The notes under the pieces are model-generated. The model had not been told where the DNA came from. It did not search any database and worked only from the letters and a program-made list of their open reading frames with translations. 12,347 nucleotides of DNA from Clostridia bacterium (GTDB lineage: Bacteria > UBA6262 > WVXT01 > JAUXBS01): contig JAUXDE010000049.1 of the NCBI GenBank assembly GCA_030618495.1, positions 1 through 12,347 on the forward strand. Direction: 5' to 3'. Each line of letters begins with the position of its first letter. Position 1 is the stretch's first letter. This document shows, piece by piece, positions 1 through 6,078 of this stretch. The translations under genes and the position numbers were made by a program.

Positions 1-89
1 TATTAAAATTCGGCCTCAGCGGAAATATGAAGGGGATGATAGGGGGGTATGTATTTTTTTCTGGGGTTCATGGATGGAGAAGAAATAAA
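1..89. other. Leader region upstream of ndk, no assignable gene
   Basis: These bases precede the ndk start. Two + frames stay open through most of it: one ends at TAA 86-88 and the other runs into ndk. A third frame has a TAA at 4-6. Any of these could be the tail of a gene that begins outside the window, but none of the short peptides resembles a known protein end. No convincing promoter hexamers were found. A G-rich run (about 41-47) and a T run (54-60) are the only notable composition features. Confidence 0.3.
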
Positions 90-530
90 ATGGAAAAGAC
101 TTTGATTATCATTAAACCCGATGCTCTTGTTTCCGGACTGGTGGGAAGGATTGTTTCCATAATAGAAAAGAAAGGATTTAAAATATCGGGCTTAAAGATG
201 ATTCGTTTGATGCCAAAGAAGGCAAGGGGGTTTTACAGGGTTCATAAGGGTATGCATTTTTATACGCCGCTTGTAAAATTTATGACGTCCAACCCTTGTT
301 TTGTAATGGTTGTCAGTGGGAGGAATGCTGTGAGGGGAATGAGGAAAATCATGGGAAACACCGACCCCGGTAAAGCTGAAAAGGGAACGATAAGGCGCTT
401 GTTTGCCGTTGATAACAGGCATAATGTCATACATGGTTCCGATTCCCCTGAAAACGCCGAAAAGGAAATCAGGTTCTTTTTCACGAATAATGAAGTGTTC
501 CGCTGGGAAAAGAAGAAGTACAAAATATGA
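90..530 (+). CDS. ndk: Nucleoside diphosphate kinase
   Basis: Transfers the gamma phosphate of ATP to other NDPs through a phosphohistidine, keeping cytoplasmic nucleotide pools balanced. The 146-residue product has the family length (about 140-150). Visible features are the N-terminal LIIIKPDAL strand with Lys9, the Kpn-loop and TDP region near residues 91-93, and the active-site signature NVIHGSDS with catalytic His115. The frame is open further upstream (first ATG at 27), but the family begins at MEKTLIIIKPDA. A purine-rich Shine-Dalgarno (GGAGA, 76-80) lies about 9 nt before ATG 90, so 90 is chosen. The stop overlaps the ackA start in ATGA, implying cotranscription and coupled translation. 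The usual GDF/ADF after TIR is RLF here, and the RPFF loop reads MHFY; both are variable positions in the family. Identity is very secure. Confidence 0.96.
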   Translation: MEKTLIIIKPDALVSGLVGRIVSIIEKKGFKISGLKMIRLMPKKARGFYRVHKGMHFYTPLVKFMTSNPCFVMVVSGRNAVRGMRKIMGNTDPGKAEKGTIRRLFAVDNRHNVIHGSDSPENAEKEIRFFFTNNEVFRWEKKKYKI

Positions 531-1747
531 AAATACTTGTCTTGAACTGCGGTAGTTCCTCCGTGAAGTATCAGTTCATTGATATGGACAGGGAAGAGGT
601 CATTGTAAAGGGCCTTGTTGACAGAATCGGAATGGAGGATGCGTTATTCACTTATGCCAGAGTTGTTGATAATACGGAAGTAAAGAGCGTTTTGCATATA
701 GGCAATCATGAAGAAGCCATCAGGCTTTTAATAAAAATGATGATAGAAGGGGATTACAGGATAATAAATGATAAATCCGAGATTGCCGCCGTGGGACACC
801 GGGTTGTTCACGGCGGTGAAAAGTTCAGCGGGGCGGTGCTTGTGGATAACAGGGTCAAGGAGGATATTTATGAATGTTTTGACCTGGCGCCCCTTCATAA
901 TCCCCACAATCTTAAGGGTATGGAGATTTGTGAGAAACTGCTTCAGGGTGTGCCTCAGGTTGCCGTTTTTGATACGGCTTTTCACCAGACAATGCCTTCT
1001 GATGCTTTTTTTTATGCGATACCGTACTATTTTTATGAGAAATACAAAGTTCGCCGTTACGGATTTCACGGTTCGTCCCACCAATATGTTGCCCACAGGG
1101 CTGCCTCGATGATGAAGAAAAAACTCAGGAGTTTAAAGGTGGTGACATGCCACCTGGGCAGCGGCGCAAGTATTACTGCGATAAAAAACGGGAAGTCGGT
1201 GGATACTTCAATGGGGTTTACCCCGCTTGAGGGGCTTGCCATGGGTACGCGGTGCGGGGACATTGATCCTGCCGTACCCCTGTACCTGATGGATGTAGAC
1301 GAAATTACTCTCAGAGAAATTAAGTCAATCCTTAACAAGCAGAGCGGGATTTATGGATTATCCGGTATAAGCAGTGACATGAGGGACATACTGAAGGAGA
1401 GAAAACGGGGAAACAAAAGAGCAAAACTTACGGTTGACGTATTCGTTTACAGGGTAAAAAAGTACATAGGCGCATACGCTTCTGCTATGAACGGGCTGGA
1501 TGTCCTGGTGTTTACCGCAGGGATAGGAGAGAACAGCTCCTATATAAGGGAATTGTGCTGCAGGGATATGGATTACCTGGGTATAGAAATTGACCGGAAG
1601 AGGAATAGGAAGGCAGAAGGAGTGGAATTACTGATAAGCTCCGGAAAATCAAAGGTTAGCGTATTTGCCATACCCACAAATGAAGAATTGGTTATTGCGC
1701 GTGAGGCTAATAGGATACTGCAAAATAAAAAGACTGTTTTTACTTGA
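527..1747 (+). CDS. ackA: Acetate kinase
   Basis: Interconverts acetyl phosphate plus ADP with acetate plus ATP in the cytoplasm, the substrate-level ATP step of acetate fermentation, or the activation step run backwards. At 406 residues it matches the family (about 400). It shows both ASKHA phosphate-binding regions: LNCGSSSVKYQ at 6-16 (Asn7) and the TSMGFTPLEG block near 227-236. Residues aligning with the Methanosarcina enzyme are Arg92, Asp149, His181 in GFHGSS, Arg242 in GTRCGDIDP, and Glu387 in the NEE near the end. The normally conserved Asn in HLGNG is Ser212 (HLGSG). It overlaps ndk by 4 nt with only a weak SD, suggesting translational coupling. Phosphotransacetylase is not encoded beside it. 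The rpmF promoter overlaps its stop codon. Propionate kinase is a less likely alternative. Confidence 0.96.
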   Translation: MKILVLNCGSSSVKYQFIDMDREEVIVKGLVDRIGMEDALFTYARVVDNTEVKSVLHIGNHEEAIRLLIKMMIEGDYRIINDKSEIAAVGHRVVHGGEKFSGAVLVDNRVKEDIYECFDLAPLHNPHNLKGMEICEKLLQGVPQVAVFDTAFHQTMPSDAFFYAIPYYFYEKYKVRRYGFHGSSHQYVAHRAASMMKKKLRSLKVVTCHLGSGASITAIKNGKSVDTSMGFTPLEGLAMGTRCGDIDPAVPLYLMDVDEITLREIKSILNKQSGIYGLSGISSDMRDILKERKRGNKRAKLTVDVFVYRVKKYIGAYASAMNGLDVLVFTAGIGENSSYIRELCCRDMDYLGIEIDRKRNRKAEGVELLISSGKSKVSVFAIPTNEELVIAREANRILQNKKTVFT

Positions 1748-1772
1748 CAAATCATAGTCCATCTTGTATTAT
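1744..1772 (+). promoter_or_regulatory. Sigma70-type promoter for the rpmF-fab operon
   Basis: TTGACA (1744-1749, perfect -35) and TATTAT (1767-1772, five of six at -10) are separated by exactly 17 bp. The -35 overlaps the TGA stop of ackA (1745-1747). Transcription would begin near 1779, leaving a roughly 30-nt leader before rpmF that contains an AAAGGA ribosome binding site (1799-1804). This is the best promoter match noticed in the window. It means the lipid cluster can be transcribed independently of ndk-ackA. Confidence 0.7.
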
Positions 1773-1810
1773 CCATGAATTGAAAAAATGTTTTAGGTAA
1801 AGGAATAGTT

Positions 1811-2020
1811 ATGGCGAATCCAAAAAGAAGACATTCAACATCAAGACAGAATAAACGCCGCGCGCAGTGGAAATTATCCGGTCCCCGGTTGGCTCCATGC
1901 GCCCAGTGCAAGCAACCCAGGTTGCCGCATTTCATGTGTAGTAACTGCGGTTATTATGATGGAAAAGAAATAGTGGATGTTGAGAAGATAAAAGAAAAGA
2001 AACTTAAGAAAAAAGCATAA
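1811..2020 (+). CDS. rpmF: Large ribosomal subunit protein L32
   Basis: Small basic protein of the 50S subunit. The 69-residue product opens with the family signature ANPKRRHSTSRQNKRRA. It carries a zinc ribbon of the C+ type with two CxxC pairs, Cys30/Cys33 and Cys43/Cys46, separated by nine residues. The tail is lysine-rich (KIKEKKLKKKA), as is common. AAAGGA at 1799-1804 lies 6 nt before the ATG. Heading plsX and the fab genes is the widespread bacterial arrangement. The DUF177/YceD gene that often precedes rpmF is absent; ackA sits directly upstream. The intact cysteines imply a zinc-bound form. Confidence 0.97.
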   Translation: MANPKRRHSTSRQNKRRAQWKLSGPRLAPCAQCKQPRLPHFMCSNCGYYDGKEIVDVEKIKEKKLKKKA

Positions 2021-2030
2021 CGGGGGAAAA

Positions 2031-3032
2031 ATGCGTATAGCCGTTGATGCGATGGGTGGAGATAATGCTCCCGGGTCTATTGTCCAGGGAGCTGTTCGGG
2101 CCGCAGGAGATTATAATTACAGTATAATTCTTGTCGGAGATGAAAGCAAAATAAAGAAGGAACTGAAAAAGTATACCACTGACTCGCTGCCGATTACAAT
2201 ATTGCATACATCGGAATATATCGGTGAGAGAGACTCTCCTTCTGTTGCTTTTCGTCAGAAAAAAAATGCGTCAGTCGTGCTCTGCGCCCGGCTGATTAAG
2301 GAGGGGAAAGCGGATGCGATGGTATCGGCCGGGAACTCCGGGGCAACGATGGCATCTGCCCTTGTCACCCTTCGCAGGCTGCCCGGAATATCAAGGCCTG
2401 CAATTGCATCGTTGTTACCCACAATAAAAGGTTCATGTGTTATCCTGGACGTTGGCGCCAATGTCGACTGCAAGCCCCAAAACCTTATGCAGTTTGCGGT
2501 GATGGGGGAAATTTACGTGAAACATATGATGGAAAAGGGAAAGCCCACGGTTGGACTCCTGAATCTAGGTAAAGAGGAAAACAAGGGAAACGAGCTTACT
2601 GCGAGCACTTATAAGTTGTTGAAGGAAAGCAAGGTTAATTTTATAGGTAATGTTGAAGGCAATGGTATACCAAAGGGAAAGGCTGATGTCGTTGTTTGTG
2701 ACGGTTTTGTGGGCAATGTTATACTGAAACTGACTGAAGGTGTTGGCGCGGCCGTGATGGAATGGTTCAAGGAGGATATAGGGAAAAAACCAACGGTAAA
2801 ACTTGTCAGGCTGCTGATCAGGAAAGCGCTGGCCGGTGTAAGGAAAAGAATCAATTATGATGAGTATGGCGGCGCCCCGTTACTGGGGATAAACGGCGTT
2901 TGCATAGTTTGCCATGGAATTTCCAACGCCAAGGCAATAAAGAATTCAATAGTAGTTGCCGCAAAGTTTGTTGAAGAAAAAATAAATGACCATATTGAAA
3001 AGGTAATTATACAGGATTATGAAAATGGATAA
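2031..3032 (+). CDS. plsX: Phosphate acyltransferase PlsX
   Basis: Converts acyl-ACP plus inorganic phosphate to acyl-phosphate plus ACP, the first committed step of the PlsX/PlsY route to phosphatidic acid; a peripheral membrane enzyme. The 333-residue length is typical. Seen in order: DAMGGDNAP at 6-14, SAGNSGA at 99-105, DVGAN at 140-144, NLGKEENKGN at 178-187, GFVGNVILK at 225-233, YGGAPLLGING at 279-289, and the closing HGISNAKAIKNSI from 295. It starts 10 nt after rpmF behind a GGGGGA ribosome site (2022-2027). Its end overlaps the fabH start. Identity is clear and no odd residues were noticed. Confidence 0.97.
   Translation: MRIAVDAMGGDNAPGSIVQGAVRAAGDYNYSIILVGDESKIKKELKKYTTDSLPITILHTSEYIGERDSPSVAFRQKKNASVVLCARLIKEGKADAMVSAGNSGATMASALVTLRRLPGISRPAIASLLPTIKGSCVILDVGANVDCKPQNLMQFAVMGEIYVKHMMEKGKPTVGLLNLGKEENKGNELTASTYKLLKESKVNFIGNVEGNGIPKGKADVVVCDGFVGNVILKLTEGVGAAVMEWFKEDIGKKPTVKLVRLLIRKALAGVRKRINYDEYGGAPLLGINGVCIVCHGISNAKAIKNSIVVAAKFVEEKINDHIEKVIIQDYENG
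3013..3016 (+). promoter_or_regulatory. Shine-Dalgarno that decides the fabH start
   Basis: AGGA at 3013-3016 lies inside the plsX 3' end. It is 8 nt from the ATG at 3025 but only 2 nt from the ATG at 3019 and 20 nt from the ATG at 3037. Spacing therefore favours 3025 as the fabH start, although family alignment alone would also allow 3037. Confidence 0.5.
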
Positions 3033-4011
3033 TGGCATGGTAAGAATAGTGGGTACCGGTTCCTATGTGCCCGAGAAAATACTAACGAATGCAGACCTGG
3101 AAAAGATAGTGGATACATCTGATGAATGGATTACAACGAGAAGCGGGATACGCGAAAGGCATATTGCAAGTGAAGATGAAGCTGCATCTGATTTGGGAGT
3201 GAAGGCTGCCCGGGAAGCGATAAAGGATGCTGGATTAGAACCTTCCGATGTGGATCTGATTATAGTTGCAACGATAACCCCTGATATGTTATTCCCGGCA
3301 ACAGCCTGTCTTATTGAGCGGGAATTAGGGGTAAAGAATGTTATTGCTTTTGACATAAATGCCGCGTGCAGCGGGTTTATATATGGAATATCGGTTGCCG
3401 AAATGTTCCTTAAGAATAATACCTGTAAAACAGCCCTGGTTATAGGAACGGAAGCCCTGTCAAAGATAATAAACTGGAAGGACAGGCAGACATGTGTTTT
3501 ACTTGGTGACGGCGCGGGAGCGGCTATATTGAGGAAAGAGAAAGGGAACAGGGGCATTCTGGCGTCTTATTTAAGCGCGGACGGCAGTTATTCCAACCTG
3601 CTGTTAATGCCGGGCGGGGGAACCAGGAATCCGGCAACGGTTGATACAATTGAGCAGGGGTTGCATTACTTTACGATGAGCGGCAATGAAACCTACAAGG
3701 TGGCAATACCCAAGTTATATGAATCTGCCCTGGAAGGATTGAAGCGCTGCGGGATGACCGTAGATGACGTAGATCTTTTCATTCCTCACCAGGCTAACAT
3801 AAGAATAATCCAGGCAGTGGCAAAGAAATTAGGCGTTTCGATGGAAAAGATGTTTGTAAACATTGATAAGTACGGGAATACTTCGGCGGCAACGATACCT
3901 ATTGCCCTTGATGAGGCAAAGCGCGCAGGCAGGATTAAAGAGGGCGATATCATCGAGTTTATCGGTTTCGGAGCGGGGTTTACCTGGGGTTCATGCGTGG
4001 TGCGCTGGTAA
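3025..4011 (+). CDS. fabH: Beta-ketoacyl-ACP synthase III
   Basis: Condenses an acyl-CoA primer (typically acetyl-CoA) with malonyl-ACP to start type II fatty acid synthesis in the cytoplasm. The 328-residue product has the FabH opening RIVGTGSYVPE and the TNADLEKIVDTSDEWITTRSGIRERHI type block. The thiolase-fold triad is Cys115 in AACSG, His255 in IPHQAN and Asn285 in GNTSAA. The end is the usual GAGFTWGSCVVRW. The start is placed by an AGGA site; ATGs at 3019 (two residues longer) and 3037 (four shorter) are alternatives. It overlaps plsX by 8 nt and is followed 6 nt later by fabD. Preference for straight or branched primers cannot be read from the sequence. Confidence 0.96.
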   Translation: MDNGMVRIVGTGSYVPEKILTNADLEKIVDTSDEWITTRSGIRERHIASEDEAASDLGVKAAREAIKDAGLEPSDVDLIIVATITPDMLFPATACLIERELGVKNVIAFDINAACSGFIYGISVAEMFLKNNTCKTALVIGTEALSKIINWKDRQTCVLLGDGAGAAILRKEKGNRGILASYLSADGSYSNLLLMPGGGTRNPATVDTIEQGLHYFTMSGNETYKVAIPKLYESALEGLKRCGMTVDDVDLFIPHQANIRIIQAVAKKLGVSMEKMFVNIDKYGNTSAATIPIALDEAKRAGRIKEGDIIEFIGFGAGFTWGSCVVRW

Positions 4012-4017
4012 AATAAT

Positions 4018-4980
4018 ATGAATACCAAGAAAATAGCATTTATTTTTCCGGGGCAGGGGTCCCAGTACCCGGGTATGGGCAGGGATCTGTTTGATAAATA
4101 TGAGCCTGCCAGAAGGATTTTTAATAAGGCATGTGAAGTTGTGGGTTTTGATTTAAAGGAAAAGGTTTTTAACGGGGCGGAAGAGGAACTGCAGAAAACC
4201 GAGATTGCCCAGCCTGCCATATTTACGGTATCAATGGCGTGCCTTGCTGTTCTAATTAACAAAGGGATCAATCCCGTCATGGTGGCGGGTCACAGTCTTG
4301 GCGAGTATACAGCTGTTGCGGCTGCGGGTGCCCTGGAGTTTTCCGAATGCCTGGCGCTTGTCATTAAAAGAGGCGAGTTTATCAGGGAAGCTTCTGAAAA
4401 AAACCCCGGAGGTATGGCTGCGATTATAGGGCTTGAAGCCACCCGGGTGAAGGAAGTGTGCAGCCGGGTAAATGCTCAGATAGGCGGGAATTCATCTGCA
4501 GTGGAGGCCGTGAATTTTAATTCCCCTATACAGGTTGTCGTTTCAGGCACTGCCGGCGGCTGTGAGAAGGCAGTTGAAATCGCAAAAGAGCTGGGAGCAA
4601 AAAGAGCCGCCGTCTTGAAGGTTTCCGGGCCGTTTCATCATAGTCAGTTTATGAACCCTGCCCGTGAAGGTTTGGCAGAAGAGCTTGAAAACCATGAAAT
4701 AAAAGATGCCCGAATACCCCTGGTTGCAAATTATACCGGCAATCAAGTTACTTCGGGAAAGGACATAAGAGAAGCTCTTGTTAATCAGATAAATAGCCCG
4801 GTTTTATGGGAAGATTCCGTAAAACGCATGATTGCCGAAGGTGTTAATGTATTTATAGAAGTGGGGCCGGGAAAAGTCCTTACCGGTCTTTTAAGAAGAA
4901 TATCAAAAGATGTTACGGGATTGAATATAGAGGATGAAAACAGTATTAAGAAGGCGCTGGGGATTCTAAATGAAGGATGA
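4018..4980 (+). CDS. fabD: Malonyl-CoA:ACP transacylase
   Basis: Moves malonyl from CoA to ACP, supplying the extender unit for FabH and FabF. The 320-residue protein has PGQGSQ (11-16), the nucleophile elbow GHSLGE with His92 and Ser93, Arg118 that binds the malonyl carboxylate, and His207 in GPFHHSQFM as the catalytic histidine. It is about ten residues longer than the E. coli enzyme, with some extra length near 150-165 (a Gly/Ser-rich stretch before the VNFNSP motif). The start follows the fabH stop by 6 nt with no clear Shine-Dalgarno, so translation is probably coupled. Identity is secure. Confidence 0.96.
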   Translation: MNTKKIAFIFPGQGSQYPGMGRDLFDKYEPARRIFNKACEVVGFDLKEKVFNGAEEELQKTEIAQPAIFTVSMACLAVLINKGINPVMVAGHSLGEYTAVAAAGALEFSECLALVIKRGEFIREASEKNPGGMAAIIGLEATRVKEVCSRVNAQIGGNSSAVEAVNFNSPIQVVVSGTAGGCEKAVEIAKELGAKRAAVLKVSGPFHHSQFMNPAREGLAEELENHEIKDARIPLVANYTGNQVTSGKDIREALVNQINSPVLWEDSVKRMIAEGVNVFIEVGPGKVLTGLLRRISKDVTGLNIEDENSIKKALGILNEG

Positions 4981-4981
4981 G

Positions 4982-4986
4982 AGGAG
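4982..4986 (+). promoter_or_regulatory. Shine-Dalgarno supporting the fabG start at 4998
   Basis: AGGAG at 4982-4986 lies 11 nt before ATG 4998. An in-frame ATG at 4977 overlaps the fabD stop (ATGA) but has AAGG directly abutting it, too close to act. The family N-terminus (M-x-L-x-x-K-V-A-x-V-T-G) also begins at 4998. Confidence 0.55.
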
Positions 4987-4997
4987 CCGGTTTTAAT

Positions 4998-5738
4998 ATG
5001 GATTTGAAAAATAAAGTTGCGGTTGTTACCGGTGCGGCTCAGGGGATAGGCAGGGCAATTACGTTAAACCTGGCTCAAAACGGAGCCAGTGTTGCCGTTT
5101 GCGATATTGACGAGAATCTGGCTGAGCAAACTGCCAGGGAGTTAAGGGAAACCGGTTTTAAGGCAATGGCCTGCGGACTGGATGTCACGCGGATTTCGTC
5201 TGTGGAAGAAATGGTAAAAAAAATACTTGACAAATTCGATAGAATTGATATATTGGTCAACAATGCAGGAATAACCCGCGATACTCTTTTGATCAGGATG
5301 AAAGATGAGGATTGGGACAGTGTGTTGAATGTCAATCTGAAAGGGGTATTTAACTGCACGAAAACAGTATCGAAAGTGATGATGAAGCAGAGAGTCGGCA
5401 GGATTGTGAACATTGCTTCGATAGTTGGGCTTATGGGTAATGCCGGACAGGCCAATTATTCTGCATCCAAGGGTGGTGTGATTGCGCTGACAAAGACATG
5501 CGCCAAGGAATTAGCAGGCAGGAACATTAACGTTAATGCGGTTGCCCCGGGTTTCATTCAGACAAGGATGACGGATAAATTATCGGATGAGATTAAAAAT
5601 AATTACGTAAAATTGATTCCGCTGGCAAAACTCGGTCAGCCGGAAGATGTAGCAAATACTGTATTATTTCTTGTTTCAGATTTATCCGATTATATAACAG
5701 GACAAGTACTAAAAGTTGATGGCGGAATGGTAATGTAA
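4998..5738 (+). CDS. fabG: 3-oxoacyl-ACP reductase, short-chain dehydrogenase
   Basis: Reduces 3-oxoacyl-ACP to 3-hydroxyacyl-ACP. The 246-residue product is a classical SDR: nucleotide loop TGAAQGIG (11-18), NNAG (88-91), Asn113, Ser141, Tyr154 and Lys158 (YSASK). The FabG hallmarks NNAGITRD, QANYSASK, APGFIQTRMT and the C-terminal ITGQVLKVDGGM are all present. The E. coli enzyme has Arg15 (TGASRGIG) to hold the NADPH phosphate. Here that position is Gln15, and strand beta2 ends in Asp36 (VCDID), a pattern usually linked to NAD(H). The start is chosen at 4998 by SD and alignment; 4977 would add seven residues. Position between fabD and acpP is standard. Cofactor preference is inference only. 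Confidence 0.95.
   Translation: MDLKNKVAVVTGAAQGIGRAITLNLAQNGASVAVCDIDENLAEQTARELRETGFKAMACGLDVTRISSVEEMVKKILDKFDRIDILVNNAGITRDTLLIRMKDEDWDSVLNVNLKGVFNCTKTVSKVMMKQRVGRIVNIASIVGLMGNAGQANYSASKGGVIALTKTCAKELAGRNINVNAVAPGFIQTRMTDKLSDEIKNNYVKLIPLAKLGQPEDVANTVLFLVSDLSDYITGQVLKVDGGMVM
5671..5698 (+). promoter_or_regulatory. Possible internal promoter for acpP within the fabG end
   Basis: TTGTTT (5671-5676) and TATAAC (5693-5698) are separated by 16 bp, in a noticeably AT-rich stretch of the fabG 3' end. The -10 matches five of six; the -35 only three of six. A start near 5705 would give a short acpP transcript ending at the hairpin at 6032-6061. The match is weak and could be chance. Confidence 0.25.
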
Positions 5739-5747
5739 ATTTAAAAG

Positions 5748-5753
5748 AGGAGG
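5748..5753 (+). promoter_or_regulatory. Strong acpP ribosome binding site
   Basis: A full AGGAGG (5748-5753, within AGAGGAGGA 5746-5754) sits 7 nt before the acpP ATG. It is among the strongest sites in the window, fitting the high cellular demand for ACP. Confidence 0.75.
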
Positions 5754-5760
5754 AATTTAA

Positions 5761-5997
5761 ATGGCAGCAGAAGACAAGGTAAAGGAAATTATTGTTGAAC
5801 AATTAGGAGTTGATCCCGCGGAAGTTACGTTGGAGGCTTCATTTATCAATGATCTTGGCGCGGACTCGCTTGATACGGTTGAGCTGGTTATGGCGCTTGA
5901 AGAGGAGTTCAATACGGAAATTGCTGATGAGGAGGCAGAAAAACTGGATACGGTCGGTAAAGTAGTTGAATATATAAAATCACATTCAAAACAATAA
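5761..5997 (+). CDS. acpP: Acyl carrier protein
   Basis: Carries growing acyl chains on a phosphopantetheine arm attached to Ser36 in the [12 protein letters not shown] motif. The 78-residue product is highly acidic and has the four-helix ACP pattern: helix I about 4-16, the acceptor Ser at the start of helix II (36-50, ending VMALEEEFN), and the C-terminal [10 protein letters not shown] helix. It lies 22 nt after fabG behind a strong ribosome site. A terminator-like hairpin follows, so ACP may be made in excess over FabF. Identity is unambiguous. Confidence 0.98.
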   Translation: MAAEDKVKEIIVEQLGVDPAEVTLEASFINDLGADSLDTVELVMALEEEFNTEIADEEAEKLDTVGKVVEYIKSHSKQ

Positions 5998-6031
5998 TAG
6001 TATATGATTAGAAACTAAATATAATGAACTT

Positions 6032-6061
6032 AAGACGCGGATTGGCAAAAATCCGCGTTTT
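6032..6061 (+). terminator. Intrinsic terminator-like hairpin between acpP and fabF
   Basis: ACGCGGATT (6035-6043) pairs perfectly with AATCCGCGT (6050-6058) around a 6-nt loop (GGCAAA). The stem extends to 12 bp as AAG (6032-6034) pairs with TTT (6059-6061), including one G-U. The T run is short (TTTT, 6058-6061) and then broken by C, so termination is probably partial. The fabF ribosome site GGAGG (6067-6071) lies just beyond the stem. Confidence 0.65.
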
Positions 6062-6078
6062 CTGTTGGAGGATGTGAA

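Noticed and set aside
27-89. N-terminal extension of ndk from ATG 27
   Set aside because: The 21 extra residues do not resemble the family, and a Shine-Dalgarno with good spacing precedes ATG 90, where the conserved N-terminus begins.
3063-3557. Long - strand open frames across fabH and across fabD (3786-4280)
   Set aside because: Both are antisense to clearly conserved enzymes, have no family resemblance, and are explained by codon bias of the real genes.
4977-4997. fabG start at the ATGA overlapping the fabD stop
   Set aside because: It would add seven residues before the family N-terminus, and its AAGG abuts the ATG; AGGAG at 4982-4986 better serves ATG 4998.
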